From assembly GCF_003634935.1 (NCBI RefSeq), contig NZ_RBXO01000001.1, forward strand, positions 2,939,501 through 3,003,500: 64,000 nucleotides of DNA, in the 5' to 3' direction. The notes under the pieces were generated by a model. It was not told the DNA's origin and did not search any database. It was given only the letters and a program-made list of their open reading frames with translations. This DNA comes from Saccharothrix australiensis (GTDB lineage: Bacteria; Actinomycetota; Actinomycetes; Mycobacteriales; Pseudonocardiaceae). This document shows, piece after piece, positions 47,444 to 56,623 of the stretch. The position numbers were made by a program, and so were the translations under genes. Each line of letters begins with the position of its first letter. The stretch's first letter is position 1.

Positions 47444-48619
47444 TCACCTGCGGCGCGGTAGGCGGGTGATGATCAGCGCCCCGGTTACGACCGCGGCGAG
47501 TGTGCCGGCCAGGACGAACGTCGTGCCGAGGCCGACGGTGTCGATGAGGGGCTGCGCGATCAGTGGTGAGGAGAACTGGCCGAGGAACAGGGCCGAGGTG
47601 AGCAGTCCCAGTGCCTTGGTCCGCGCGCCGGGGGAGACGGAGGCGACCAGCCAGCCGTTGATGGTCGGGTTCTGCAGGCCGACGCCGACGCCTACCACCA
47701 CCATGCCGAGACCGGCTGTCCACAGCGTGCCCGCCGAACCGACCAGGAACAGCCCGACGGCGAGCGCCGCGAACATGGCCGTCGCCAGCGCCGGGAAGTC
47801 CCACCGGGTGCGCAGTCGTCGGTAGTTCAGGCCCACCAGGGTCATCGCCAGGTTCACCGCCGCGATCAGGGCACCGGTGACCACCGGGCCCGCTCCGCCC
47901 ACCTCGGCCAGCCAGAACGGGGCCTGGGTCGGCACGGTGTAGAACGCCACGACGCCCAGGAACATCAGCGCGTACAAGCCGAGCGACCGCCGCTGCCACG
48001 GCGTGCCCTCCGAGACGCCTTGTGCGGGCTGCACGGCCACCTCGGGCACGAACCGGAGCACGAGGACGAGCATCGGCACCGCCAGCAGGTACACCGCGAA
48101 CGGCCCGCGCCAGCCCTCCGTCGCCAGCACGCCGCCCAGCAGCATCGCCACGACCCCGCCGAAGCCCATCGCCGCGCCCTGCAGGCCCAGCACCCGGCCG
48201 TGCTCCCCGGCGGGGTGGTGATCGGCGAGCAGGGCGGTCGACGTGGTCATGATGCCCGCGATGCCGACGCCGAGCAGCGCCCGCCCGACCAGCAGTCCGG
48301 GCAGCGAGTCCAGCACCAGCCCCGAACCGCCGCCGACGGTGTAGAGCGCCAGGCACGCCACCAGCACCGGCACACGACCCGTGCGGCCGCTGAGCCGGGC
48401 CAGCAGCGGGGCGGACAGCATGATCAGCAGACCCGGCAGCGTCAGCACCAGGCGCACCAGCAGTTGCGCGTGCGGCTCGCCGGCGAAGTGCCGCTCCATG
48501 CCCGGCAGCGCCGGGGTGATCGTGGCGCTGGCCATGATCGTCATCGTGCTGACGCCGAGCAGCGTCACCAGCAGGGACTTCGGCGGTCGCCGCACGTCCG
48601 CGACGGTTGTTGCGGTCAT
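47444..48619 (-). CDS. MFS transporter, probable drug/metabolite exporter
   Basis: A 391-residue inner-membrane protein with about 12 hydrophobic helices. After the first helix pair comes PLLARLSGRTGRVPVLVACL, the MFS loop 2-3 motif (G-x-x-x-D/R-R-x-G-R), and later GVGVGLQNPTINGWLVASVS and SALFLGQFSSPLIAQPL, typical of drug:H+ antiporters of the 12-helix type. The ATG at 48619 (MTATTVADVRR) is preferred to the longer upstream frame. It could be a target of the TetR regulator encoded from 49667, but about 480 bp separate them. Confidence 0.88.
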   Translation of the reverse strand: MTATTVADVRRPPKSLLVTLLGVSTMTIMASATITPALPGMERHFAGEPHAQLLVRLVLTLPGLLIMLSAPLLARLSGRTGRVPVLVACLALYTVGGGSGLVLDSLPGLLVGRALLGVGIAGIMTTSTALLADHHPAGEHGRVLGLQGAAMGFGGVVAMLLGGVLATEGWRGPFAVYLLAVPMLVLVLRFVPEVAVQPAQGVSEGTPWQRRSLGLYALMFLGVVAFYTVPTQAPFWLAEVGGAGPVVTGALIAAVNLAMTLVGLNYRRLRTRWDFPALATAMFAALAVGLFLVGSAGTLWTAGLGMVVVGVGVGLQNPTINGWLVASVSPGARTKALGLLTSALFLGQFSSPLIAQPLIDTVGLGTTFVLAGTLAAVVTGALIITRLPRRR

Positions 48620-48815
48620 GGCGGCGACGCTAAGACCTCGACCATGCTGGAGGTCAACGATCATGTCGACCCGATCACGCCGGGGTGCGGTTCGCCCAGC
48701 GGTGGTCAGGCTTCTCCGAGAGTGATCCAGTCGGGTCGACCGGCTGGCTGAACTCCCGATGCAGGACTGCGGTCGAGAGCTTCCGGTCAGGGTTAGCGAG
48801 TAGAGGAGGAACGAC

Positions 48816-48935
48816 ATGTCAGACGCGTGGAACGAAGGTGTCGCGGTCGCTGGACAAGATGGGTCGCTGGGCCGCACCGAGTCGTTCGCGTTCCGGGCTG
48901 TGCTGCTCGCGTTACTGGCGGACGTGCTGCCGTAG
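48816..48935 (+). CDS. Possible 39-residue small protein
   Basis: ATG at 48816 is preceded by GAGGAGGAACGAC, one of the strongest ribosome sites in the window. The peptide MSDAWNEGVAVAGQDGSLGR continues TESFAFRAVLLALLADVLP and stops at TAG. It contains a TTA codon, rare in such genomes and often bldA-dependent in actinomycetes. The hydrophobic C-terminus could insert in the membrane. No family is recognised, and it could equally be the head of a gene truncated here. Confidence 0.4.
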   Translation: MSDAWNEGVAVAGQDGSLGRTESFAFRAVLLALLADVLP

Positions 48936-49097
48936 GGTGCCGGCGTCACGTCGGTCGTGCGGCGGACCGGCGGGCGGCTGAGCGTGGTGCAGCAGTTGCT
49001 GCTGGTGGACCACGGCACGGCCGCCCCACCGCGCTCGGCCTGCAAGTGCCGGTGCCGGCCGCCGTCATCGTCGTCGGCGACTTCGTGTTGCGCCTTG

Positions 49098-49667
49098 TCA
49101 GAGTGGGCGGCGCAGACCGTCCAGCACGAGGGTGATGACATCGTCGGCCTCGGCCCGCCAGTTGGGGCGGTCGTGGGCCGCGCTGATGCCGTGCAGTGCC
49201 ATCATCACGGCACCGGCGTCCACGTCGTCGCGCACGGTTCCGGCCTGTACGGCGGCGGCCATCAGCTCGGTGACGGCCTGCTCCAGCGCCCGGCTGCCCT
49301 CGGCGAGGCCGCCCGAGCGATCGGCCATGAGCGTGGCCAGCGTCCGGGCCAGGCCCTCGTGGGCGGCTATGTGGTCGACCATGTCGCGTAGGAAGGTCGC
49401 CAGTGCCTCCGCCGGAGGCAGTGTGGCCTGTAGTCGGCGGGCGCGGTCGCACAGCGCGGCGACTTCCCCGTGGTAGACCGCCTCGGCAAGTGCCTCGCGG
49501 GTGGGGAAGTGGCGGTACAGCGTGCCGGTGCCGACTCCGGCCAGTCGGGCGAAGTCGTCGAAGCGCAGGTCGAAGAAGTCTCCGGTGTCGAAGACCTCTC
49601 GTGCCTTGGCGATCAGGGCATCGCGGTTGCGTCGGGCGTCGGCCCGCAGCGGCTTGTCGGTGGTCAT
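49098..49667 (-). CDS. TetR/AcrR-family transcriptional repressor
   Basis: A 189-residue TetR protein. The N-terminal helix-turn-helix spans residues 10-55: RNRDALIAKAREVFDTG, LRFDDFARLAGVGTGTLYRH, FPTREALAEAVY. The C-terminal helical ligand domain ends VITLVLDGLRRPL. It is divergent from the ketopantoate-reductase-like gene, and the 92-bp gap carries two palindromes that fit its operators, so it very probably represses that gene and itself. Confidence 0.92.
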   Translation of the reverse strand: MTTDKPLRADARRNRDALIAKAREVFDTGDFFDLRFDDFARLAGVGTGTLYRHFPTREALAEAVYHGEVAALCDRARRLQATLPPAEALATFLRDMVDHIAAHEGLARTLATLMADRSGGLAEGSRALEQAVTELMAAAVQAGTVRDDVDAGAVMMALHGISAAHDRPNWRAEADDVITLVLDGLRRPL

Positions 49668-49680
49668 GCGCTACCTCGCG

Positions 49681-49709
49681 TTGACAAGTGGAGGTGACCT
49701 CCATATCTT
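49681..49709 (+). promoter_or_regulatory. Sigma-70-type promoter for the reductase-like gene
   Basis: TTGACA at 49681-49686 and TATCTT at 49704-49709 are separated by exactly 17 bp. The spacer is filled by the first operator palindrome. The reductase-like gene starts 50 bp downstream. Confidence 0.75.
49689..49703. promoter_or_regulatory. TetR operator 1
   Basis: TGGAGGTGACCTCCA is a perfect 15-bp palindrome lying between the -35 and -10 boxes. Binding here would block RNA polymerase. Confidence 0.75.
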
Positions 49710-49717
49710 GCAAGAAG

Positions 49718-49732
49718 TGGAGATCGTCTCCA
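49718..49732. promoter_or_regulatory. TetR operator 2
   Basis: TGGAGATCGTCTCCA shares the TGGAG...CTCCA arms with operator 1, centre to centre 29 bp, and lies around the expected transcription start. Two matching sites suggest cooperative binding by TetR dimers. Confidence 0.7.
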
Positions 49733-49759
49733 AATCGAGCGTACCGGACGGGACACAGC

Positions 49760-50737
49760 GTGAAGATCCTCATGTTCGGCCGGGGCGTGATCGCCACCAC
49801 CTACGGCTGGGCCCTGCACCAGGCGGGGCACGACGTCGAGTGCTACGTCCGGCCCGGCCGCGCGGCGACGTACGGGGACGCGGTCGACCCCGACCTGATC
49901 GATACGCGGCACCGGGTGCGAGGCAAGCGCGTCACCGGGAAGTGGCCGGTGCGCTACCGCGAGGTGCTGGAGCCGGACCACGCCTTCGACCTGATCGTGC
50001 TCAGCGTGCCGCACCACCGCCTCGCGGAGGCGACGGCCTTCCTGGCCCCGCGTGTCGGCCGGGCCACGGTGCTGGTCTTCGGCAACGTCTGGACCGAGCC
50101 GCCGACCGCGGTCGGCGCGCTTCCCGTCGACCGGGTCGCCTGGGGCTTCCCCCAGGCCGGTGGCGGTTTCGGCGCGGACGGTGTGCTCCGCGGTGCGCTG
50201 CTGCCGTCGGTCGTCTTCGGTACCCTCGGCGGGCCACCGACCGATCGGGAGCGGGCCGTGCGCCGGGCGTTCCGCGAGGCCGGGTTCCGGATCAAGGAGC
50301 GGCCCGACTTCCGCGGCTGGCTCTGGGTCCACTTCGTGTCGGATGCCGCCCTGTTCTCGCAGGGCGTGCGGCTGGGGTCGCTGTCCGGGCTGGTCGGGGC
50401 GGCGGGCGACCTGCGCGAGGCGCTGCTGACCGGCCGTGAACTGCTGCCGCTGCTCCAGGCGCGCGGCCTCGACCTGCGACGGCACCGGGCAGGTGTGCTG
50501 CTGTTCCGGGCGCCCACCTGGCTGACGGCCCGCGCGCTCGCCTGGCTGACCGCTCATGTCCCGCCCGTGCGCGTGCTCTTCGCGGCGCACTGCGACCCCG
50601 ACGCCGAGGAGCCGCGTGAGGTCTGCCGGGACACCCTGGCCGAAGCACGACGGTTGGGCGTCCCGGTACCGCGACTGGAAGCGGCGGAACCCCACTTCGC
50701 CCGCGAGGGGCGAGGTCCTGCTCAGGTGCGGGGTTGA
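49760..50737 (+). CDS. Ketopantoate reductase (PanE/ApbA) family oxidoreductase
   Basis: A 325-residue protein from GTG 49760 (VKILMFGRGVIATTYGWALH), whose first lines are the Rossmann NAD(P)-binding motif in the family's variant form, then the AFDLIVLSVPHHRLAEATAF and VLVFGNVWTEPP stretches. The C-terminal helical domain is present. The family reduces ketopantoate or related 2-oxo acids with NADPH, but a stand-alone TetR-controlled copy is more likely catabolic or detoxifying than the pantothenate enzyme. Its promoter is occluded by TetR operators. Confidence 0.82.
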   Translation: MKILMFGRGVIATTYGWALHQAGHDVECYVRPGRAATYGDAVDPDLIDTRHRVRGKRVTGKWPVRYREVLEPDHAFDLIVLSVPHHRLAEATAFLAPRVGRATVLVFGNVWTEPPTAVGALPVDRVAWGFPQAGGGFGADGVLRGALLPSVVFGTLGGPPTDRERAVRRAFREAGFRIKERPDFRGWLWVHFVSDAALFSQGVRLGSLSGLVGAAGDLREALLTGRELLPLLQARGLDLRRHRAGVLLFRAPTWLTARALAWLTAHVPPVRVLFAAHCDPDAEEPREVCRDTLAEARRLGVPVPRLEAAEPHFAREGRGPAQVRG

Positions 50738-50777
50738 TCAAGTCCGCCATGTCCGCGGATGACCGCACTCGGAGTGC

Positions 50778-51515
50778 TCACTTCGTCGCTGCCGTGATGA
50801 GGAACGGCGGGTGGACGGCCTCGGCGGGGTGTTCGGCGCCGGGTGGTGGGCGGTCGGTGTCCCCGAGCAGGGGCGTGATGGAGTCGACGTCCCGGAAACC
50901 GGCTTCGGCGAGCAGGTCCCGGCAGGTGTCGCGGGGCCAGTGGTGGTCGAGGAGTCGTAGTGCGCCGCCGTCGGGCAGGTACAGCACCGTGCGCCGTTGT
51001 TGCCCCGGCTCGTACCGGGTAGCGGGTTCCCCGGTGCGGAAGGTGGAGAAGCGGATCCCGGTGGTGTCCGGGTTGGTGTCGAGCACGGCGAAGCGCCCAC
51101 CCGGCCGCAGCACCCGGTGGACCTCCGCGGTGATCGCCCGGAGCCGGTCCGGGTCGCCCACGGTGACGAACACGAAGCAGCACATCGCCGCGTCGACCGA
51201 GTCGTCGGGCAGGAAGTCCAGCGACGGCCGTCCGATCAGGTGGTAGCGGATGCGGGGGTGCGCGCGCCGGGTCCGCGCGATGTGCAGCATCCGGTCGGAG
51301 ATGTCGGCCGCGTGCACGTCCACGTCGTACCGCTCCGCCACGCGCAGCGCGATCTTGCCCGGTCCGCAGCCGTAGTCGAGCACGGTGCGGACCTCCGGCG
51401 CGCCGAGCCCGAGCGCGGAGAACACCGCCGGGTAGCCGAGGGTCCGTTCGAACAGGTCGTCGTAGCTGTCGAAACCGGCGGCGACCTCGTCATCGCCCTT
51501 CCACACCGTGCCCAT
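50778..51515 (-). CDS. Class I SAM-dependent methyltransferase
   Basis: A 245-residue methyltransferase with motif I VLDYGCGPGKIALRVAER (about 45-62), acidic motif II DVHAADISDRML, motif III DDSVDAAMCCFVFVTVGD and post-motif LRPGGRFAVLDTNPD. It is like the UbiE/small-molecule type. The substrate cannot be told from sequence. It stands alone on the minus strand, tail to tail with the reductase-like gene. Confidence 0.88.
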   Translation of the reverse strand: MGTVWKGDDEVAAGFDSYDDLFERTLGYPAVFSALGLGAPEVRTVLDYGCGPGKIALRVAERYDVDVHAADISDRMLHIARTRRAHPRIRYHLIGRPSLDFLPDDSVDAAMCCFVFVTVGDPDRLRAITAEVHRVLRPGGRFAVLDTNPDTTGIRFSTFRTGEPATRYEPGQQRRTVLYLPDGGALRLLDHHWPRDTCRDLLAEAGFRDVDSITPLLGDTDRPPPGAEHPAEAVHPPFLITAATK

Positions 51516-51872
51516 GAGCCCCTTCTCCAGCAGCAGTTCGTGATCTACCCGCGGCGCCGGTCGGAGCCGGTGCCGTGCGCGACCGCGCGGTGAGGTGGGC
51601 GTCGGTATCGGCGGTGGCGACGAACGACCCCCGTGGCTCGCCGGTTGACGCGGGAAGCACAGGATGGTGGCGGCGGGAGCGGCCGGACATCGCCCGAACA
51701 GGTACCGTGGGCGACTCGACCGGGTGATACGGGCGCGGGCGGCACCGCAGTGGTGCGCCAGGGGGCTCGGGGTCGTCGCTGTCGGGCTGTTCCGGCTCGG
51801 GCATCACCGAGCGTGTCCTTCGTGGACCCGGCCGGACGGGAACGCCGGGGCACGACATCGCCGGGTTCACCG
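51516..51872. other. Non-coding stretch before the haloperoxidase-like remnant
   Basis: No recognisable gene. Frames are open on the minus strand but low in conserved content. Confidence 0.35.
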
Positions 51873-52422
51873 CTACTCCGCCGCGCGGAAGGCGTTGACG
51901 TCGTCCACGGTGACGGGCACCGGGCCGTAGGTGGCCGAGCCGGACAGGTATGTCAGCAGGCCCGCGCTGCCCGCGCCCTGGAGTGCTGCGGTCCCGTCGG
52001 TCGCGGTGACCTGCCAGCCGGGTTCCTCGGCCCCGTCGAGCTTCCGGCCCACCGCCGACACGTGGGTCCCGTACCCGGTGGCGATCCGGTCCGTCCCGAT
52101 CTTCGGGCGAACGTGCCGTGCCCCGAGATGCACGCCGGGAACGGTGGCGAATAGGGCGTCGCGTCGTCGCCCGGCGCAGCTCCGGCTGCCAGGCCGGGTT
52201 CGGGTGCGATCGGATCGCGGTCTCCGGGTGCCACAGGTCGATGTCCGTCCGGTACTTCGACGGCGCGGAGCCGGGCCCGGGCGCGAGCGACACCCCGAAC
52301 ACCAGCAGCGACGCCACCACCGCACCGGTCAGCGCGCCGGCCGACAACGCCCGGACACCCACGCCGCCGAGCGCGCCCCCGAACCGGGGCCGAACTTCGA
52401 GGAGCTGGAAGAACTCCAGCAC
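51873..52422 (-). pseudogene. Remnant of a PAP2/vanadium haloperoxidase-like protein
   Basis: Pieces in different frames line up: LEFFQLLEVRPRFGGALGGV near 52415, KYRTDIDLWHPETAIRSHPN near 52240, PFPACISGHGTF near 52130 and SAGLLTYLSGSATYGPVPVT then VDDVNAFRAAE at the end. TDIDLWxPxTAI and the Ser-Gly-His motif are hallmarks of the PAP2-type haloperoxidases of actinomycetes. At least two frameshifts and internal deletions make it non-functional. Confidence 0.5.
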
Positions 52423-52592
52423 GACCAGCGGCGGGTAGTGGGGCCCGGCGACGCCGGCCTGGCGGTTGCAGCGGCGAACGGGGTGTGTTGGCCGCCGGCT
52501 CGGCCTCCGTCACCTCCGCGCGGTGACCGGGGCCGAGGTCCGGTGTGTCGGTGTCCCGGAACCGCCGGTGGCGTGGATCGTCCGGCCGACGC

Positions 52593-53117
52593 CTACGGAT
52601 CGGTCCGGCCCGGGTTCCCGGCCACGCTCGCTCCGGCGTCGCCGGCGGACGGCTCGTCGTCCCGGTTCGGTTCGCGCATCGCGGCGATCGCGGCGACGAT
52701 GTTGTGGTAGCCGGTGCAGCGGCACAGGTTGCCGGCGATCGCGGTGCGGATCTCGGCTTCGGTCGGCGAGGGGTTCTCCCGCAGCAGTTCCGTCGCCACC
52801 GCGAGCATCCCCGGCGTGCAGAAGCCGCACTGGAGCGCGTGATGGCGGCGGAAGGACTCCTGGAGCGGGTTGAGGGACGTGGTGGCCAGGCCCTCGGCGG
52901 TGGTGACGTCGGAGCCGTCCGCCTGGACCGCGAGGACGCAGCAGGCGCGGGCCGTGGCGCCGTCCACCAGGACCGTGCACGAGCCGCAGGCCCCGTGCTC
53001 GCAGCCGACGCGCACGCCGGTGAAACCCAGGTCGTGGCGCAGGAAGTCGGCGAGCGTGCGGCGTGGTTCGCAGTCGGCCGAGCAGGTGCGGCCGTTCACG
53101 GTGAGGGAGACCTTCAC
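52593..53117 (-). CDS. coxS: Molybdenum hydroxylase small subunit, 2Fe-2S protein (CoxS type)
   Basis: A 174-residue iron-sulfur subunit. A plant-ferredoxin domain carries [15 protein letters not shown] with its fourth Cys in ACCVL, and the C-terminal helical domain carries CGFCTPGM and [12 protein letters not shown] for the second 2Fe-2S cluster. It transfers electrons from the molybdenum site to FAD in the medium subunit. It overlaps coxM by 4 bp and is last in the three-gene operon. A C-terminal tail of about 20 residues ([10 protein letters not shown]...) exceeds the usual length. Confidence 0.92.
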   Translation of the reverse strand: MKVSLTVNGRTCSADCEPRRTLADFLRHDLGFTGVRVGCEHGACGSCTVLVDGATARACCVLAVQADGSDVTTAEGLATTSLNPLQESFRRHHALQCGFCTPGMLAVATELLRENPSPTEAEIRTAIAGNLCRCTGYHNIVAAIAAMREPNRDDEPSAGDAGASVAGNPGRTDP

Positions 53118-53962
53118 TCGGCTACCGCCTGTCGTAGTGCCCTGCGGGTGAGGACGGCCGTCATGTCGCGGCGGTACGCGGCCGGCGCGTGCAGGTCGTC
53201 GGCCGGGTCGGTGGCGGCCGCCGCCGCGTCGGCCGCCGCCGCCAGCAGGTCGGGGGAGGGTGCTTCGCCGCGCAGGAGGTCCTCCGCCGCGCGGGCCCGG
53301 ATCGGGGTGGGCGCCGCGCCCGCCACGGCGATCCGGGCATCGGCGACGACCCCGCGCGCGAGCGTCACCGAGGTGAAGACCGCCGTCACCGCGAGGTCGT
53401 TGGGTCGGCGGCTGAGCTCCGCCACGCCGTGCCGGGTGCCCGGCGGCGGCAGCGGGACGTGGATGGCGGTGAGCAGTTCGCCCGGCCCGAGCGCGGTGCG
53501 GTGCGGGCCGCGGAAGAAGTCGCCGGCGGCGATGGTCCTGACGCCGTCGGCGCTCCGGGCGGTGAAGACCGCGTCCGACGCCAGGAAGACGGCCGGCAGC
53601 TCGGCGGCCGGGTCGGCGTGCGCGACGCTGCCGCCGACCGTGCCGCGGTTGCGCACGGACACGTGGCCGACGCAGGTCAGCGCCTCAGCCAGCAGCGGCA
53701 GCGTTCGGGCCACCACGGGGGAGGTCTCGGCGGCGCGGAGCCGGGTCAGCGCGCCGAGCGCCAACGACCCGGTCCCGGTCGTCCCGATGTCGGTGAGCGG
53801 CAGCCGGGACACGTCGACCACGAGCTCCGGCCGCCGCGACCGCAGGTTCAGCAGCGGCACCAGGCTCTGCCCGCCCGCCAGCACGACCGCGCCCGGACCG
53901 AGCGCGCCGACCGCCTCGTCCACCGTGGACGCGCGCAGGTACTCGAACGGCGCGGCCTTCAC
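53114..53962 (-). CDS. coxM: Molybdenum hydroxylase FAD-binding medium subunit (CoxM type)
   Basis: A 282-residue subunit from GTG 53962. FAD-binding motifs are VLAGGQSLVPLLNLR near 28-42 and NRGTVGGSVAHADPAAELPA near 105-124, then a CO-dehydrogenase flavoprotein C-terminal domain (AVTAVFTSVTLARG). It passes electrons between the iron-sulfur subunit and the outside acceptor. Stop and start overlaps on both sides show translational coupling with coxL and coxS. Confidence 0.92.
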   Translation of the reverse strand: MKAAPFEYLRASTVDEAVGALGPGAVVLAGGQSLVPLLNLRSRRPELVVDVSRLPLTDIGTTGTGSLALGALTRLRAAETSPVVARTLPLLAEALTCVGHVSVRNRGTVGGSVAHADPAAELPAVFLASDAVFTARSADGVRTIAAGDFFRGPHRTALGPGELLTAIHVPLPPPGTRHGVAELSRRPNDLAVTAVFTSVTLARGVVADARIAVAGAAPTPIRARAAEDLLRGEAPSPDLLAAAADAAAAATDPADDLHAPAAYRRDMTAVLTRRALRQAVAE

Positions 53963-56325
53963 CGGTCGGCCCCCGCGCGGATCGCCGCCAGCAGGTCCGG
54001 GGGTGTGATCGGCAGCGCCGTGATCCGCACCCCGAACTCCGACAGCGCGTCCTGCACGGCGTGCGCGATCGCGGCACCACCGCCGATCACCCCGGACTCG
54101 CCCGCTCCCTTGAAGCCGCCGGGGACGTGCTCGGCGGGCGTCTCCATGTGGCGCACCGCCATCGGCGGCACCACGGTCGCCGTCGGCAGCAGGTAGTCCG
54201 CGAAGGACCGCGTCGACGCCGCGCCGGACGCGTCGTAGACCAGCCGCTCGTACAGCGCGCCGCCGATGGCCTGCGCGGCGCCGCCGGACAGCTGGCCCTC
54301 CACGATCATCGGGTTGATCAGCGTGCCGCAGTCGTGCGCCATGAGGTGGCCGAGGAGCTGGACGACGCCGGTCTCGACGTCGACGGAGGCGAGGACGGCC
54401 GTGCACCCGAACGCCGTGGCGACGTTGGCCGGGTCGTACACCTCGCGCTCGTGCAGCGTGGGCGGCTCGTCGTCGGGCAGCGCGCCGTGGAGCCGCCGGT
54501 ACGCCGCGTCCCCGATCTCGGCGAAGGTCACCGCCGCACCCGGCGCGGACACCACGCCGTCGTTGATCACCAACTCCTCCGGCGGGGTTCCCAGGACGTG
54601 CGCGGCGATGCGCAACACCTTGGCGCGCAGGCGGGTTGCGGCGTTGAGCACCGCCGCTCCGCCGACCGCGGCGGCCCGGCTGGCCGCGGTGCCGTACCCG
54701 GTGTACGGGCTGGAATCGGTGTCGCCGGCGACGACGGTGACGTGGTCCAGCGGCACGTCCAGGGCGTGCGCCGCCACCTGCGCCAGGGCCGTGTGGATGC
54801 CCTGGCCCATCGACGTCTGTCCGGTGTGGACGGAGACGTGGCCGGTGGAGTCGATGCGCACCACGGCTTCGTCGAACCCGGAGTGGTGCAGGCCGGCCAG
54901 GTTGACGAGCCGGGACGGCGCGAGCGCCGACACCTGGTTGTGGAAGGCGTAGCCGATGCCGACGTGCTCGCCGCGTGCCCGCGCGTCGGTGACGAAATCC
55001 GCCCAGCCGGCCTGCCGCACGGCGTCCAGGCACAGGTCGAGGCACTCGGCGTACCGGCCGCTGTCGTAGACGAAGACCGGGCTCTGGTAGGGGAACTCGG
55101 TGATGAAGTTGCGCCGCCGCACGTCGTGCGCGTCCATGCCCAACCGACGGGCGAGGGCTTCGACCAGGTGTTCGTGCACGAAGTTCGCCTTCGGCAGCCC
55201 GAAGCCCCGGTACGAGCCGTACGGTGTCTTGTTGGTGACGACGCCGACGACGGCCATCTCGTACGCCGGGATGGCGTACGGCCCGGACATGACCGAGGCG
55301 GCGGTCACGCACGGGCTGAGGCCGACGGTGCTGAAGGTCGCGCCGAGCACCCCGTGCAGGGTGCCGCGCAGGCCGGTGATCGTGCCGTCGGCGCGGGCCG
55401 CCAACTCGACCTCGATCCGCTGCTCCCGCGCGTGCGAGGTGGCGACGAAGCTCTCCCGCCGGTCCTCGACCAGCTTCACCGGCCGCCCGGTCGCGCGGGA
55501 CAGCACGGCGGCCACCACCTCGTCGCCGTAGAACTCGAACTTGCTGCCGAACCCGCCGCCGATGTCGGGCACCCGCACCCGGACCTTGTCCGCCGACAGC
55601 CCGAGCACCTCGGCGAACAGCTCGCGGGCGAGGTGCGGGGCCTGGGTGTTGAGCCACACGTCCAGGCGGTCGGTGAACGGGTCCCACGTCGCGACGACGC
55701 CTCGCGTCTCCAGGGGCGCGCCCAGCTGCCGGGCGAAGTCGAACGTCTCCCGCAGCACCACGTCGGCCTCCGCGAACGCCGCCCCGACGTCACCCCGCGC
55801 CACCACGGTGCGGCCGGCGACGTTGTCCGGCCAGTCCTCGTGCAGGCGCGGCGCGTCCGGGGCCAGCGCCTGCTCCAGCGTCGTGACGGCGGGCAGCGGC
55901 TCGTACTCGACGTCGATCAGCTCGACCGCGTCCTCGGCGACGGCGCGGTCGACGGCGGCGACGGCCGCCACCCCGTGCCCGCTGTGCAGCACCTTGTCGA
56001 CGGCGAGCGGGTACGCGACGGGCTGCGGCGCGTCGGGGCCCAGCCGCCAGATCACCGGCTGCGGCCGGTGCACGACCTTCTGCACGTCCGCTCCCGTCAC
56101 CACGGCGAACACACCGGGGTGCGCCGCGGCCGCCGCCGTGTCGACGCGCAGCACCCTGGCGTGCGGGTGCGGGCTGCGCAGCACGGCCGCTTCCAGGACG
56201 CCCGGCGGCCGGACGTCGTCGATGTACACCGCCCGCCCGGTGAGCATCCGCACGTCCTCGGCGCGGCTCACCCGGGCGCCGATCAGCCCTTCACGCACGG
56301 TCACCCCCGGTCGTCGGGATTCCAC
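53959..56325 (-). CDS. coxL: Molybdopterin-binding large subunit of a xanthine/CO-dehydrogenase family enzyme (CoxL type)
   Basis: A 788-residue catalytic subunit. Landmarks: GLIGARVSRAEDVRMLTGRA at the N-terminus, PDIGGGFGSKFEFYGDEV near 260, the active-site loop YGSYRGFGLPKANF near 370, GQTSMGQGIHTALAQ, and the catalytic Glu region GGFKGAGESGVIGGG near 745. The loop is neither AYXCSFR of form I CO dehydrogenase nor AYRGAGR of form II, so CO is an unlikely substrate; an N-heterocycle or aldehyde is more likely. GTG codons at 56325 and 56304 are alternative starts. No maturation genes (coxD-like) are adjacent. Confidence 0.88.
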   Translation of the reverse strand: MESRRPGVTVREGLIGARVSRAEDVRMLTGRAVYIDDVRPPGVLEAAVLRSPHPHARVLRVDTAAAAAHPGVFAVVTGADVQKVVHRPQPVIWRLGPDAPQPVAYPLAVDKVLHSGHGVAAVAAVDRAVAEDAVELIDVEYEPLPAVTTLEQALAPDAPRLHEDWPDNVAGRTVVARGDVGAAFAEADVVLRETFDFARQLGAPLETRGVVATWDPFTDRLDVWLNTQAPHLARELFAEVLGLSADKVRVRVPDIGGGFGSKFEFYGDEVVAAVLSRATGRPVKLVEDRRESFVATSHAREQRIEVELAARADGTITGLRGTLHGVLGATFSTVGLSPCVTAASVMSGPYAIPAYEMAVVGVVTNKTPYGSYRGFGLPKANFVHEHLVEALARRLGMDAHDVRRRNFITEFPYQSPVFVYDSGRYAECLDLCLDAVRQAGWADFVTDARARGEHVGIGYAFHNQVSALAPSRLVNLAGLHHSGFDEAVVRIDSTGHVSVHTGQTSMGQGIHTALAQVAAHALDVPLDHVTVVAGDTDSSPYTGYGTAASRAAAVGGAAVLNAATRLRAKVLRIAAHVLGTPPEELVINDGVVSAPGAAVTFAEIGDAAYRRLHGALPDDEPPTLHEREVYDPANVATAFGCTAVLASVDVETGVVQLLGHLMAHDCGTLINPMIVEGQLSGGAAQAIGGALYERLVYDASGAASTRSFADYLLPTATVVPPMAVRHMETPAEHVPGGFKGAGESGVIGGGAAIAHAVQDALSEFGVRITALPITPPDLLAAIRAGADR

Positions 56326-56623
56326 CCTGGCACCGAACGACGTCGGGGGGAATCACGCAGACGGTGGGATGTGGCGGCCGAACCCGGCCGGCGGACCCGG
56401 CCGGCGGAGCCGGTCCGGCGTGGCGGTCCGGCGTGGCGGTCCGGCGCACCGCGGCAGGCGCGCCGGCCGGCGGACCGCCCGGTCAGGAGTCCGTGGGCGT
56501 GCCCTGCCGGCCGTGCGGCACGAGCTGCTCCTCGGAGGCGGCCGGCGTGCGGTGCAGCAGACCGTCCCCCGCCTCACCGGCGCGGCCGGAAGCCGCCTTC
56601 ACCGGGCGTCCGTCAGGTCGGCG

